The notes: generated by a model from the sequence alone, not told the origin. Counted from the first letter of the stretch, positions 1 through 15,200 are shown. The stretch: 64,000 bases of DNA from Membranipora membranacea (GCA_914767715.1 OU612067.1:9238001-9302000), one strand, 5' to 3'. Program-made: numbers and translations.

Positions 1-306
1 GCTCTGAATTGAAATAAAGTCCATGCGATTATGTCATGGTGCCACAAAACTTTGAAGGCTTGAGGTTCAGTTGGGATACGTTCAAATACATATATATATA
101 TATATGAAGAGCACAATGGGAAAACCAATGATGTGCAAAAAATTGAGGCCATCAATTTTTTAAGTTTGACACATTATAACACGATACTGAATTTTGTTGG
201 AGACAAACATATATATATATATATATGCTGATTTCGAAACAACAGAAGCCACAGAGAAAGTATCACGCAATTATGAGAATAATGATTTTTGTTTGATGTC
301 ACTAAC

Positions 307-3300
307 CTCCAGTTTTTAGTATGAGGCGGATTCTCATCCAGCTTCATAAGAGCATATCTAGCAGCAGATAGGGATAATCCTCTTATACCATCTCCCCATT
401 CATTCTCAGCTCTGTCAACACAAAGCAAAAGTAGGTAAGTACTAACAAAGAAACATCTTAAATGGTGATTGGGCAACTAATTTGTGAGGAATTGTCAACT
501 TCTACCATAAAAGCTGTTGGCTTGACACTTGACTGATAAGGCATTTAAACAAATTCTGATAGAAGTTTTCATGGGGAGTAATATAGTAGAGAAGATTATT
601 GCATTCGCTTGTTAGATAGCGATTGGGGATGATGAAGCATGCACTTCTTATCTGGCTGCTAGCTAGCTGGCCCTTGTTATCTTGTTATGCATGAGAAATA
701 TTACTTAGTGCATCCAAAATTAACAAGACCTGATAGATTTCATTGAAAATAAGCTTATTGCTCAGAGTACCTTTCAGTCAAACTGCAAATCAACGTTTAA
801 GATTGATGATGGGCATTTGAAAACATTAAAAAAAAAAATCTCAAAGGAAATACTCAGTGGTAGTTCAGGACAACGATGACGTAGTGATACTAAATTCTAG
901 ATTATCACAGACTTAGGTTGATATCACAGTAACTTACCCTTTGTACTCAATGTATTTGTAGATACCAAGAGCAACAGCCAGGGCGATAAGAGCATAATAC
1001 CATCCGCTAATAAACATGAGAGCGATACATAGTCCTAGTCCCAGTAGTGACAGAGTCCTATAATCAGAGAAACAGACAAAATGTTATATGATAATTAAAA
1101 TAAAGCTTTATAACCAGCAACTTTGCTCAAGAGTTTTGTCCATGACTCAGCAAGGATATAGGACTGAGAGCGATCAATTTTTGACACAAAATTAAGGGAG
1201 ATTGGATAAAATTTAATCTAATCAAGAGCAACCAACCAATAGTTTGGTTGCCGCAAAATTGTTTTTTTTTTCATATGTCTGTGACAGAGAACAACCTTTA
1301 TTGTCTTTTATAGAAGATGGAAATCTTGTGAAACAAGAAATTATGGTTTGAGTATTTCGTGTGTAAGCTAAGTAGCGTGCAAATATAATTTTCTATCTAG
1401 AGAGCACAGCTTAATTATAAGTTTGTTTGGGCGCTGGCACAGCAAGATCTTACAAAACACAGAATTAATTCAAAATCATGACTTGAGTATAGTATCAAAC
1501 ATTGAAAGAATGTATACTTTTTCCACATTCCAAGAACTAAAAATCTAAAGACGCAAGGTTGGTACTTACTGGTCTGACATTTGGTAGATGGACAACAATC
1601 TACACTCATATAATGGTGGAATAATCAGATGGAAGCTTAAAAGTCGTTCAAATTGGCAAAAGATTATCAGAATATTTACACGATTGTTTATTGACTTGAG
1701 ATGAGTCGTGAAAAGGACAGCAATCTAAATTCTCAACAGTGATCTTACCAATGATAGAATCTGAATCGAGGTCTCCAACTTGGTGACTTCAGCAAGGTCT
1801 GAAGAGCGCAGGCCAAATTTACAAATCCGTAACACATAAGGAAGAACCTAAAATCATAGACAATATGACAGTTATAAGGAAGAAACACGTCGACAATCCC
1901 TGTCCACACACCTTTTAGTTCAACTTGAATCCTAATTGTCACTCAATCCTGACCACCTCTGATCAAATGGGTCTATATTGGTCCCTCACTAACCACAATG
2001 ATTTCATTAAAACAACTCGGTAAACTTTTATCTTACAAAGTTTGTTAAATGCTGGACAGTTGCTCATTTAGACTACTGGTCCTAATTTGTTCCAAATCTT
2101 TCATCATTCCGGTCATCATCATATGATAATGAGCTTTGTCTAACTACTCAGATGGTTGCATCAACTTAAGAGCCGAACTTACATGGTGATGATAGGAGCG
2201 ACGTAGTCCAGACTCGCAATGAGTACAGCTATTTCTGAAATGGCTGCAGTCAGAATCAGTGCAAACAACGGCTCTCCCTTCTTTGTAGTCTTGGCAAACA
2301 CCCCGAGGAAGGGGATAACTCCATCCTTAGCTATAGCATTCAGCAGTCTGGGGGCACCTGAATTAATATGAGAGATGAAATGGCTGAACAAAATACAAAA
2401 ATGTTGAAGTTGAAATAATCAGAGCGCTCAAATTTCAGTTACGTGTAATTTTTCCACACAAAATCTTGGTAAACTACTACAAACATGGAAGAAAGGGCCA
2501 ACAGTAAGTATGATTGATGTTTCTGACATCCTATTTTACATCAGAACTTGGCAAAGCTACATGAGAAACACATAGGTCATAGGTTATCAGGTTAGCCTAG
2601 TGGTTAGCGGGTTGGATCATCGATCTGACGACCGGGGTTTGATTCCCGTGCATGTCCACTGGTGTTACCTGAGAAGCCGAGTTCGGTAGGGTGTTCCTAT
2701 GAGTACCAGCGCTTCATGCGATGTAGGTACTCATCAGTCAGGGTTGGCTATGGAGTGCTTGGAGCCAGTGACCGGTTGGTAATGATGTAGTGTTCACCAC
2801 TTAGAAGTACCCATTGTGGCTTACATCAAGCGGTATATATATGAACTCATTATTATTATTACATAGATCAAGTTTGATACAGTACACCTGCATTTGGAGT
2901 TGTTCCCCTCTAAAAACCAGGGTTTTGTCTTCAGCCCCAAATAGAGTCACACTTTATCTTAGTATTACTCACCAGTAAGACTCTGTAGTCCAGCTCCGAT
3001 AGTAGAAAGTAAAGATCCGATTAGGATCACCCAGAAGTGTGGCCAGGCGAGCTCAGCGACTACTAAACGTCCATCCATACTAACTCCATACCTATAACGT
3101 GAACAGGGTAACACATGGTTAGATAATCTGATGTTGAAAGGTTAATGGAAATAGAGAAAATCCTTTGTATGTTTAATTAAGAGAAAGCCCCATTGATAAC
3201 CTCCATATGTTAATCATTATAAAGCCATGGATGATCTGGTATCCCCCAGTCTGAGCAGCATAAATGAGAAAATAAAAAAGTGATGTCTCTAATTCAGAGT

Positions 3301-6300
3301 TATCCCCTCGATGAACAAACCTCAGAGAGAAGGCAACTCTTATTACCCTTAACTTTCCGTTATGAGTGAATATTATTTTTTAAGTGAGCAAATTAATATA
3401 TATTGTGTATATTATTTGTTTGATATGAACATCATCACCCCACACTCACTTGACTCTTAGGACTTCAGTTATCAAAAAATAATGTAAATATTGTTATATG
3501 ATATTTTCTCAAACATAATCAAAGGATTGGTCCAGATTATCATTCTTCTACACTCACTTGTCTCTCAGGACGTCACCGTCGATTGTAGCTCCAAAGAAGA
3601 GCACAGTAGATAAGTAGACAGCACTAGTAGTAGCGATAGCTAGTATAGTACCTACAGGTATAGATTTACTAGCATCCGCTAAGTCACCTGACCTATTAGA
3701 TCCAGCCATAATACCTGTAATGTCAGGGAATAATGTATCTCAGTTACATCAAGGATTTATGAGAGCAACTTATAGCAACATATGACTAAAAATAAAACCA
3801 AAATCGATAGGAGAATTGGGATTGTTTTGAAAAGGATCACAGGTAACTTATATCGTGTCATGTTACTCAAGTGAGGGAAAGAAGCGGCCTTTAAACCCGG
3901 ATTTTAGCAATGGACTGTCAAGAATGGACGTTATACATAAGTCACTGCGCAATGAGATTTTTTATGGAATGTCACTATATCAACGGTATCAATTCCGAGT
4001 TAACAAATGACAAGCATCTCAAGTCAAACAGGGTCCAGGTTTCATCTCCTCATATTCTCACATCCTCTCCGCACTATAGAGTAGATAATTCTCACTTACC
4101 AGTACATGAAGGGAAGAAGATAGCCAGTAGTACAGTAAATGTCGTACTAATCTCAGCTAATATATCACGAGTAGGTAATCCCTGAGCTGTGTTATTTCCT
4201 GTAGCAAATTCTCCCTTGTCTCTGTATCTGTTCAATCTGTTAGCTGTATGAAGAAATAACGGAGAGTTTAGTGTTGATAGGGCAACTAAAGTTATGCGCG
4301 AATGATATCCTGCCTCAAGCTTATTTCCCTGTTGTGGTAGCCGGAGCTGCTTTTTCGTTCCAGTTAACACTTTGCTGCCATCCGGACAGGGGTACAAGTT
4401 TTATGTTCCCATTTGGATAGAAATCGTTGTGCTTGTTTTCATAAGAATGACGTGCTTAGATATTTTATATCATCACCACAATTACAACTTGCTATGACCA
4501 TTTCCGCCACAAGTGATCGAAAGAGTCACAGAGATAAGCATTCTCCCCTCTTACAAACGTAAATATCTTAACAATCTCAGAACCTCGTAAAACACAATAA
4601 GTCTTACCCATGAAAGTTTTCATGCTCAGTCCTGTGATGGCAGGCCTGCTGGTTACGTTGTGCTCTCTGAACAAATCCTCACACTTTGGCTCTGTACCGA
4701 TCACTGTGCCGTTAGTGTCAGTGATATTCTGTATGTGACAATATTCGCTCCACAGTGGAGCAGTGATAGTCGTGTTATCTGGCAGTGTTACGTTCATATC
4801 CTTAGTACAGAAAAGTTTAGTCTCATCATTGTATATATACTTATAGTTCTCCGTCTTCATAAGTTGGTCACCCACAAAGCAGACGCTACAATATACACAT
4901 TATAAGTTATGTCTATGGACAAGTATATAAATATACATGAATGTATGAGGATTCCATGACATTGAACAAAAGGAAAAAGTGCATGATGTGTCTGCTGCAC
5001 GTAGATGTCTACTCAACGAAATTCGAGGAAACTATAATCTGATTAACAAGGGAGCAGATTAATTCTGCCAGAGTTCAGAATTGCTCCTTTTGTAGACAAC
5101 AACTAGAGTCAGAGATCAAGGTTTCATGGCAAACAGCTGACCAGTGGCAGTCAGGTGATTCCTAATGCTGACAAACCGGATTAAAATCTACAGCAGTACA
5201 TGAGAGTATAATGGGTATTCACTTACTCGATACTCTTGGTGTGTCCGGAGGCGAATATACCAATGTATATACTGAAGATAGACAGTATAACACAAGATAG
5301 TGAGACAGCTGCCACGATGCTCACAAATCTCATACCCAGAAACACACAGAAGAACAGAATCAGAAGCAGGAACGTGCCGTATATCCGGTAATTGTTGGCA
5401 GCATCCGCTTCATTCGCCATCGACTCTCCGACAAGCTTCGCCCCAGGTGCCATGTATTTCTAAAAAGAAGTCAGGGACTAATTAAGTCGATAAACAGTTA
5501 TATCTGGTTTTGATACAGGAAGAGGAGGGGGGCGGCTCGTATCCCACTCATAAGTATGAGGGAGCAGATAGATAATATAGGATTTGTCACCCTTAATGCG
5601 GCTGACCAGGAAAAGATAACTCTTGAGCATTCTAATTTCGCAGGTAGATATTTCTCGGTCCCAGTAGAGCTCGTACAGGAGATTTTCATATCAAACTTAT
5701 ACCCAGGTTGAGGTTGATGACTTTCAATAAATATGTATGCATGTATGTATGTATGTATGTATGTATGTATGTATGTATGTATGTATGTATGTATGTATGT
5801 ATGTATGTATGTATGTATGTATGTATGTATGTATGTATGTATGTATGTATGTATGTATGTATGTATGTATGTATGTATGTATGTATGTATGTATGTATGT
5901 ATAGATAAAATAATGTATTTTATTTGAATGAAGGCAAAGAGCTCAATTTCATATTTAAAAGAGTGATTTGGACAAAGCCTTCTATGAAAAGCCGGTCTTT
6001 TTATAATCTATTCTCGTAATGACATGAAGGGCTGAGCAAATAGAGATCAGCTGGGAAAAAGTTCTCATAATGCAGAGACAGATTCGCTGGTATTGATAAT
6101 CGGGGTTAATGCATTTTATGAAACATTGCTCATTCATTTCAAATATTGATTTCGATTAAAAACAACATTGTAAACACAAAAATCGACAGCACTTGATCTC
6201 GCTGCCACAAACACACTTGAAGAGCAGTTAAAAATACCCATTGAGCAGATCTAGGGTCAAACTCTTATCAAGAGACGCATGCAGTACATTGACTTTTAGC

Positions 6301-9300
6301 ATGCGTGTTCAATGAGTGAGCATTTGTATCCCCAGGACCATGAGTAATGTATGGTAAAGGAAATTAGTATTATCTCTCAAGTCAACAAACAACACAAAAA
6401 GTCACATTTTTTCATGAGAGTATTTAAAAGTCGGCAAGATTCCACCCCCTTACATCTAACATATTTACCTCCCCAAATATTCTCAGGCTTGTTTTAATTG
6501 TGAATACCTGCCCCTTTTTGTCTCCTCTTTTACTAGAAGTGGATAAAATACTTCGTATGAACTAGTCTCTATAGTTCACATATGATCGTTAAAAAACGCC
6601 TGCAAATGAGATAGTTTAGCTTACCAGTAGAATTTCCACAGCACCGAGTATGTACATAGCAGAGGCGAAGGTAGTGCCGAGGTAGAACAGTATACCTACA
6701 GCCCCTCCAAACTCCGGACCCAGAGACCGCGATATCATAAAGTATGACCCTCCACCAGGGACTACTCCATTAGTGGCTATGGCACTCATCGAGATAGCTG
6801 TCAACAAAGTCTAGAAAGAGAGATACAGGGTTATGATGACAATAATTATTGTGAGCTGTGATTTTTGCCTGAATCGCAATTTGCTTAAATGAGAGGGGTA
6901 TACAGTACAATACAAATGTTGTAAGCTCTATGATTTTTGCACGAATTGAACTACACTACACTGAATGGCACTACAACTAACAAAAGGACCCTAGAATTCA
7001 GATGCGGAAGATATGACTTATGCATTTACGAAGTTAGTGTCAGATGACTGGAAAGAAAGTACATGCATGCTTCATGATAGAGATGATTTTATTATTGGCA
7101 GTTACAGGCCTTGAGGCGATGTGTGCAGGTCCAGTCTCACAGTCTCAATGAATAATTTACGTCACACAGGCAGATTTGAGCCCTATTTTACATATCCTAG
7201 TGCATCTGAATCTGGCCTCTGAACTAACGTCACTCATCCTTTGAATTTAACATTTTGACCGAATCAATAACCAAAAGGCCTAGAAAGTACAGCTGACCAG
7301 GGCACTGCTGCCTTCAGTGACGTGACATTTTACACTAACAGGGTTCATTATCCTGCCAAGAATGAAGCATCCATGGGCATTTGTTGCAAGAGAAAAAGAA
7401 GAGAAAATTTCATTATTTCTCGTGTTTGAATCAGGATAGGATTATGTCTCTCTGCCTTTCGATCTTCCACTCTGAACTTTCAGATATATCAGTCCACAGG
7501 TAATAAAACCAACACTAGGCTTCAAGGGGTACCAAGACTTATAATGAATGTTGGTTATATCCATAATCATATAAATACTTATTATTAACATTGATATGTT
7601 TATGGTTATGTCATTGGAGCACTTACAGTGATGCAGCAAAGTAGCACAATGAAGAATGATTCCATCCATCCAGCGACACCAACTACCCACGTCAATCTGA
7701 TGAAGAGGATGACTCCGAATATATTCTGTATGGTCGGCAGATAAACCCCCAACATAGTACCAAGCTTAGCTGACTAGAATCAACAAAATATATATACTAT
7801 AATCTATATCAATAATATAAATCATAACATTACACTTACAAATGGGTCACATGACTCACATATGTATATTGACAATATGACTAGCCATAGTTATAATAAA
7901 GGAAATTCAATTAAAAAAATCACCAATATTAAATTGGCTTTTCACGTTCCTAAATTGGAATGTGGCTCTCAAATTTCTGAGCACTCAGCCTTCTATAGGA
8001 TGGATCGGTGGATTGCTGTGTTGTCAGGAGTAAGGTTTTATTATTATAAATGTCTTGGGGTAAACTGTTCAGTAAAATGCTAATAGAATAGTCTGGAATG
8101 GATTGGGGTAAGAAGAATCCTGCCCATTATCAGATATGCACTCGACCGAGGAGTTCCCCTTCCTCCCCCAGAGATCCATGTGACTTACCTGAGGAGCTTT
8201 AGAGGATTTCTCCATATCTGAAGCACTGGGCGTGACTCCTGCATTGTAATTAGCTAAACTGTGTAATATCCTAGAGATCTTTGGTCTGCTTTTCAAATCT
8301 TCCTGTGAAATAGAGAGAACAATATTTGATATACTTGAAGAGGAAAAGTGAAAATATGTAGGTATCATTTCGTCGTTGTGCTTGCTTAAGGAGACGTGAT
8401 AAAATGTGATACATTAGAGGACACACGCAAATATGAAGGACACATGCAAATATGAAGGTATAACTTTGCCGTGCTTGCTTGACGAGACAAGATAACTTAA
8501 GACATTATGACATAGTGAACACTGCGTATATGGTTTTCTTGTAGACAGTAGTTGGAGGCTTCCTCTGGCCTTTGATGGCCAGTATGTATCAACTATGGTT
8601 CAAGTACAAACAGATTCTACTCCCCAACATGACAGTTTGAAGCCAAATAGTGGCTCTTGGTAGTATTAGAAGACGCATGGAGTAGTTAATTCGTAACACT
8701 TTATGTTGTGCCTGCCAACAGCTTTGCCAAGGAAGAAATTCAGCCAGTTTACTTTCTATATAAATTTGTAGCGTGGTGTTGTCCATTTCTCGAGTAAGCA
8801 GTGGCTAGCTTATTCCCCACTTACCAGGCTTAGCGATAGGGGATTAAGTCACATGTACAAGGCTTGGCATGATATACCTCGTAAGTGAGAAAATCAGCAA
8901 GCCACCAGTTTCAATCTAGCCACCAGTTTCAATCTAGCAACGAGTTTCTTTGAATGCTTCATAACATCGTATTGTGGGGTATCGCCAAAAACACTTCAAA
9001 AGTGTGGGGGCCACGTAACAGAATCTGCTAAGTACCCAAAAGGGCCAGACAAATTGCCGGTTCTTGGAATCCACCAACACAATAAAACGCTTATAGTATG
9101 CATTATTGGAATATTTTTCTTACTATGACGTTGCTATTTTTAGTTTATTTTATGTGTCCTGTGGGACTTGCAAGAAAATTCTCTTTAGAACCATGGAAAA
9201 CTTCCATCAATTACCGTGGAGTTGAATGACCCAGGAAAAGTGCCTAAAAATTCCCACAGGATTGAATGCCAGGTAAAAACGTAATAGCTACAGGGCATGG

Positions 9301-12216
9301 AGTCAAAAAACCCCTGGTAAACATGGAAGCTAGGTCACTGGAAAGATAAATTTATTCTGGAAATAGATCAGGAGATTGTCACTGGAATAAAAAGAGATGG
9401 CTGCACGCCAGGATATTTGGTTAGCGCAATCTTAATTTTGGCCCAGGAGGAACACCTTGTATTAGATAACAGCTGTGAGACTGTGATTTCAGGTTCACTG
9501 CACACTGACCATGGTTTTATTTGCAAGTTATAGCCCCAGAGGTGTTTTCACCTGACCAGCAAACATTCAAACATTGCCGCTCACTTTACACATCACATCA
9601 AGTTATACATAGTTTCATTACCAGTCCTGTCAATCTCAACTATCGCTTATTTCACTCAAGACAAGTACCAATGACAACCAACAATGTAACAGCGGAAACA
9701 TAATACTTGGATATTTTCTTTACCTCATAGAGTTCCAATCCTTTTTCATGGTCCTTGAAATCAACGCTATGCAGCCGGTCTCTCTCAGAATGTGGGTCAT
9801 CACCTGGTAAATAATAAGATGAAATTCAATAAATTAATAATTGATAAGCGAGACTGATTGATTAAGAAATGGCTTTAATTAATCCTGTTTGGCTGATCAA
9901 AGAGTTAGAGAGTTGATCAGAAAATCACATTAGCAGTCTGGGAGGCTGCCAACTGCTAACTGATTGATGAGATATCAGCTACTTTGCTGCCACTAGGACA
10001 AGCTGGTCTAGACATTGATCATAGATTTACCTCTACTCTGGAACAAACTAAGAGAATGTAATGGTAGATATTGTCAATGAAATCAGTAAATTCCGAGGGT
10101 ATGCTGGTAAAATGGGCTTAAGTGTTAGGAGTGCAGGGTTGTTGCAGCAGTTTTCGACAGTTTTCGACAGTTTTCAACTGAGCAAGGCATACGGTACGAA
10201 AATGAGACAAATTAGAAAGCCTATTTGGTTCTAAAAGAAGCACCGTTATACGATAGGGAATGGATGGACACAATGCAATCAAATATTAGTGTTGTTGGAG
10301 AGCAAACTCCGAAAATGAGTATGGTGGGTGAAGAGCTCCAAAAAAACCAAAGGTGCAGAGGTTTGATCAGAGTGCAAGGTGAAACCAGTGTACCAGTGCT
10401 GTCTGCAAAGCCAATTATCCTTTTGCCTTTTAAAACAAACAGATTCATCGTCTAGTCTTTCGATAAGCATTCCAGGAAATAAATCTATATGCAGTGAAGT
10501 GGTTAGATAGCTGCTATATGCATTGCTACAACGCTCGTCCCATTTCATTCCAAGAGCGAAAGTATTACAAGGTGAGGACCTTGAGCACACGGAAGACAAT
10601 AATAAGAATTACATTAAATCACAGAGCCCTGATCCCGAGGGTATGAGCTCACAGAGGTCTTTCTTGGTACACAGAGGGTGCTTGCTCCCATCCCTAACTA
10701 TCCAGCCTTCTATGATCCACTTTATTCGCTAAGTATGTTGCAGCATACTATGAGCAGGTATTAGATTTTTTGGGAAAATACCTTTTTTTTTTCATGGAAT
10801 TTTGTTCTTAAATTTTTTTACTCCATCCCATCTTGAAAAATGTTACCGCAAAGTTTTCGTCCGAAATTTGTGCATGCCATTTGCCGCCCTGCTAGTTTTC
10901 GTCTCTAACCACATAGAATTAATTTGCTGACAGGGACATTTAGAGCTTTGTAAATATTCTGAACATTAACCAATACCTGAAATTATGTAACCTAATATGT
11001 TTTTTGAACTACTTTTTAAAACAATGCCATAAATTCAAAGGGAATAATTGATTGGAGAATTAATATAAACATTCACGGTTTTAGCACTCAATGTAGAGTG
11101 CAAGCAAAACTACAAATTGGTTGTTACTTGGGCAAAACAAATGCGTTTTCTGAAAACATTCAGCAAGCCTCTTGCACAATTGAAAATCTATTTCGGGAAT
11201 AACGAAAAAAGAATTCAAACCTGCAAAGAACTGGTGCAGTTTAACATCCTCAAATCTCACAGTTGGAGCGTGTTCGCCGTTGCTTTTCTCTTCAGTCATA
11301 ACTGACACCGAAAAGACATAGAAGAGGATGCAGACTGATACTTTCTGAGGTGAGGAATATTTTCAAACTACGGAGCAGCCCTGAGCAATGCATGAACGAA
11401 ACTGAGCTTGAATGAGTTTCAGTTCTAATAAATGCAATTTGAAAATTGAATTCATTACTCAAATCAATGCAATTAAAGACGCAGTCAGCACGCCGACTTG
11501 ACATACTGTAAGCAGGCCATCAGTGTCATGTAGGAATTCATCTGAGACTTCCCAAGAGCAATCAGGGTTAGATACAATGACCAGACAGAGGACACTACTC
11601 AGCTATAAAATACTAAGGAATCTCTTACATATACTATCGGTCAAACTGGTCAACAACAATGAAATTACAGAAAATGCAATAAATATGGGACAGCAGAAAC
11701 CCACTCGTACAATCAGCGTATAAATCGACCAATCATTATTTACTCTCTATAATGCGCTTTACATTACTAAGACACTGATTAGGAAATTCTAATCCAATTC
11801 TGTACTGGGCTGACCGCTGATGGGGGGCATTGTACTAGGCTGTAGTGGAGACAAAGCTACCTCGCTATGACGTCTTAAGTCTGATATGAAAATCTGACTA
11901 GCCTAAAATACTAAAAGTCAAAACCATGAAACTTCACAAAATATGCAAAAAGTTACCTATAAGCTCAGAGATAACATCATCAAAATTACCAGCTTATTGC
12001 TCTCCACTCGTGGATCGACAAACCAAAAAAATAAAGCTATCGTGATGTTAGAAGCAACGCCAAACTAAAATGTCACCATACCACACAATAAATACCTTCA
12101 TTAAAATTTACATCAGTCATCTGAATGTCTTCCGTATCCTGGAGTACTGAAGGCTGAGAGTTACGTTTAGGCTCCGCCGCTGTGATCTCATTTCCGTTCG
12201 AATCCGCCTCCGCCAT
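307..12216 (-). CDS. KCC: K-Cl cotransporter (SLC12 family, KCC branch), C-terminus beyond window
   Basis: Electroneutral K+/Cl- symporter of the plasma membrane. Common exons, in order of transcription: 9724-9803, 8189-8302, 7627-7773, 6625-6810, 5227-5459, 4608-4885, 4100-4243, 3558-3714, 2973-3091, 2183-2357, 1749-1847, 938-1057, 307-411. All junctions are GT-AG and keep phase; together they give about 652 residues. The exon at 7627 holds TM1 ([16 protein letters not shown]); 6625 holds [12 protein letters not shown] and the TM3 signature [10 protein letters not shown]; 3558 holds AGSNRSGDL; 2183 holds GAPRLL; 1749 holds [10 protein letters not shown]; 307 holds [18 protein letters not shown]. 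The exon at 4608 encodes a long extracellular loop after TM5 with five N-x-S/T sites, the placement typical of KCC rather than NKCC. The cytoplasmic C-terminal domain starts at 307-411 and leaves the window. The span ends at first exon 1c; the 5' end is one of four alternative exons, listed separately. The family is certain; which vertebrate paralogue it matches is not decidable. Confidence 0.96.
2580..2860 (+). mobile_element. tRNA-derived SINE in a KCC intron
   Basis: The head resembles a tRNA gene: A-box-like TAGCCTAGTGGTTA near 2594 and B-box-like GGGTTTGATTCCC near 2636. There is a unique body and an (ATT)n tail at about 2848-2860. Direct repeats ACATAGGTCA (2570-2579) and ACATAGATCA (2861-2870) flank it and look like the target-site duplication. 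It lies on the strand opposite to KCC. Confidence 0.75.
5733..5902. repeat. (ATGT)n microsatellite, about 42 units
   Basis: An almost pure tetranucleotide array in the KCC intron between exons 6625-6810 and 5227-5459. Its length and purity predict allele-length variation. It creates spurious open frames in all three forward phases. Confidence 0.97.
11221..11299 (-). CDS. KCC: KCC alternative first exon 1d
   Basis: ATG at 11299 opens 26 codons plus one base, ending at GTTTGA (11220) in phase 1, as in the other three first exons. The peptide starts [19 protein letters not shown]. It has R-F but with D, not V/I, at the fourth position, so it is not a canonical SPAK/OSR1 site. It is the closest first exon to the common body (about 1.4 kb). 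The donor is weaker than that of exon 1a. Confidence 0.55.
12096..12216 (-). CDS. KCC: KCC alternative first exon 1c
   Basis: ATG at 12216 (context ATC ATC ATG GCG GAG) opens 40 codons plus one base, ending at donor GTATTT (12095) in phase 1. The peptide starts [18 protein letters not shown] and is acidic and disordered, like KCC N-termini. Sequence just upstream (about 12.42-12.74 kb) keeps more CpG than its surroundings, consistent with a promoter. No RFxV motif. This is the most convincing default start because of its Kozak-like context and CpG-rich upstream. Confidence 0.7.
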
Positions 12217-15200
12217 GATGATGGCACTTCACCAGCTAACAAACAGCGCACAGAAGTGATGTTGTCAATTAATTACACAAGTCAACTCATTGATCACATC
12301 AAAATCTGCAGCACTTAAATCGGCAGCACTTCAGTTATAGAGAATAATGATGATGATGAGAGAAATCTTGACAGCACTACGCTTTTTATTGGAAAAGAAT
12401 TAACTGCAAATCTCTGCACTGCTGTCACGACAATCGCTCCTCAGAGTGTCCGATATCTTGTAAAACAACGATACCTTCACCAATCAAACCCGGTAGAATC
12501 AATACCCTTAGCACACAAAACAATTTCCGCAGCGCTCAAAGACTGCTAGCCATAAAATAAACAATTCTATCTATAACCGGTGATGCCGATACATTGAGTG
12601 CTGTCCACGGCAGCAGCAGGTAGCTAATGAGTAAAGGCTTTCCCTTGGTGACGGTCTGCAGAACGGCAGCGGGACTTGGAGAGGAGCCAAAACAAGAACG
12701 TCACCTTTCCAGCAACCCGCAGAACAAAGGAACGTAGAGAAAAGGCATTTTACTCTAAAGAAATTAATACGACTGCCTTTGTTTCTATGACCCTTACAAT
12801 TATTCGAAGTTTAAAGGTTTACAAAAACTACTGTGAAAAAAAGTGAATTATATAATGCGAGAACAATACTTAGTTATGCACAATAATGTGGCTTAATAAT
12901 CAATTATGCAATCCAAGACAGCTCTGCTGAATTAAAATTTAAATTAAAAGACTTCATTCATTGAATTAATCACCTCTTACATAGGACCATAAATACCTTA
13001 GCAGCTAACTCAAGCAAACAGGCCAACTTCAACTTAGAAATCTCAATCAACTACAGATTCATCGATTCTGCACGTAGTTCATACACCATCAACAGCCATT
13101 TGCGAATGTGCAGATGAATTCATTTCCTAGAATAAATATCGAATCAAGCTGCTGTTGCCACCATTGTCAAAAGTTAGACCTAACACTAGGTTCTCTGAAA
13201 AAAAATTGCTGAAAAACTTTCTAGCTAGTCTCTGAAACACCAAACACCCAACCTCAATGCCGTCTCACAGTGAGCCAAAATATTTAAACATTTAAAACAA
13301 AACCCATACAATAAATGGTTATGCCTAATTCTAATTGTTTGAGAGTTGTGTGTACCTGATAACTGTGAGGGCAACTCCGAAAATGAGAAGAGGGTTCAGA
13401 CAATCAGATAAAAATATAATAATACAGTCAAGGCATGTTTTAGCAGTTGGGTTTACTGTTAATAGTAAATTGACAATTAACTGTACTATAGATGTTATCG
13501 TAGGCAAGGAAGGTTACTGTCAAAAGATTAACATCTGCCCAATTCCCAAAAGGGTTAATTATACATGACTAGATAGAGCCAGCACTATAAGAAATCACTA
13601 TGTATGAGGCAAATTACTCTACAAGAAACAGCACTATACCTACAGGCAGACTAGCATAGTAAAATTATCATGTTTCTATCTACACCATTCACAGCCTGCG
13701 GAAACTGGCCAAAGACGAGCACAATACCATCACCAGCACGATATCATACTATAGTTGTGTTAGTTAGCAGGCAGTCAAGCTAGCAAGCAGGTGTAACAAT
13801 AAGTGAACATCTCACAATCAATCCACAGTGTATGTGTGAAGAAGATGGTTGAAAGCCCTAGCAGATAATATTATCTAGATAGGTTGGTAAAGGGTAATTA
13901 TTCTCAGCTTGGCCAACATCAGAATCACCAAGATTGTAAGAGTGCAGTAGTCCGAAACCTTAGTAGATTTTTCAATCTGTATTGTGTAGTGAAGCATCAT
14001 TGCAACCATCCCGGAAAAAGAAGGGGGAGCACTGAAGCCATTTAAGTGCCACCCATAGTGTTATTGGATCCCACTGCTGGCTTCTTGATTTTAATTAAAT
14101 AACAAGCCACTCAAGGACTAAATTGTTTAATATATTGGCTGTGTTAGTTGCCACTAATACCCAGTAATTATTACCCATCAAGGGATTATGCATTACACAA
14201 GCATGGAGAAAATCTTGGGAGGCCAAAGATCAGCAACATACCAAATACTGCATATCCATCTAAAACAAAAAGCACATTGAGTTATAAACTAAGGCAACAA
14301 CATTGAAAAAACATAGTGTAAACTAGTAGGTTATAAATTCAATACTAAGGGTGGGGAGGGGGTCCATCTGGAATGATGTATGCACCGACTTACAAAACAC
14401 ACTGTGTACGCCAACTGGTAATTTCAGGTTAAATAAAGGCTTAGTCAAATGCAAGCGGTAATTCAAATGCAATTGATAAGCTTTGTCCCCCCCTCCCCAA
14501 AACAAATCTAGTCGAATCAGGTTATACAGGACCCTTGAAGGTGTAGCTTGACAGTTGCTGCAAAGGGAAAGAGATGGAGAATCGGCTACTGAGCAAAATG
14601 TCCTCTTGACATCATTTAAAAAATAATAACTGCCATGTTGCTGGGAACTTCCACGTGTAATGCGACATGTCCTACTTAAAACGGCGCCACTGTTGTGTAA
14701 CCTCCTGGTGAAAAGCACACCCCATGTGTTAAAAACATATCCCAACAGCTGAGAGGTATCATTTGGGCAATGAAAGTTATTTATTGTCTAACGAAAATGT
14801 TGAAATTCTAATCAATTCTGGAACTTTTTAAGGCTTCCCCAATCATTTTGTTATTAATGATTCATCAATATCCTGAGAAATGTACAGATTGACATCAGGA
14901 GGTCCATCTACGGTTATTTGATGACCCTTGGTCAGTGACAGGTTGATTTATATTCATATGTGGGGTTCTTATATTTGCTATCAGTCAGTAGCCACCTGTA
15001 ATTGATGGACACACGGGTTTGCTGAGATTTTTGACCTGGAGATTTAGGATTTTCTCAGACCTAGATTTTAGTGTGACAATTATATACTTTCCCATGTTGA
15101 TACGACCGTCAATTAACTCAAATATGGCAAATGTCGCTCATTCTGGTCATGCTGAAGAATAGTTTGTTGTGACTTAAGAAAATAATTTCATGAGCAACGA

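Noticed and set aside
2590-2660. Possible tRNA gene
   Set aside because: A- and B-box motifs are present but there is no paired acceptor stem, and a SINE body, ATT tail and flanking duplication follow.
5708-5927. Overlapping forward frames made of repeated MYVC
   Set aside because: They are translations of the (ATGT)n microsatellite, which has no stop in any forward phase.
14323-14745. 140-codon minus-strand frame between KCC first exons
   Set aside because: No recognisable domain, poly-C/poly-G derived residues and no splice context in phase with KCC.
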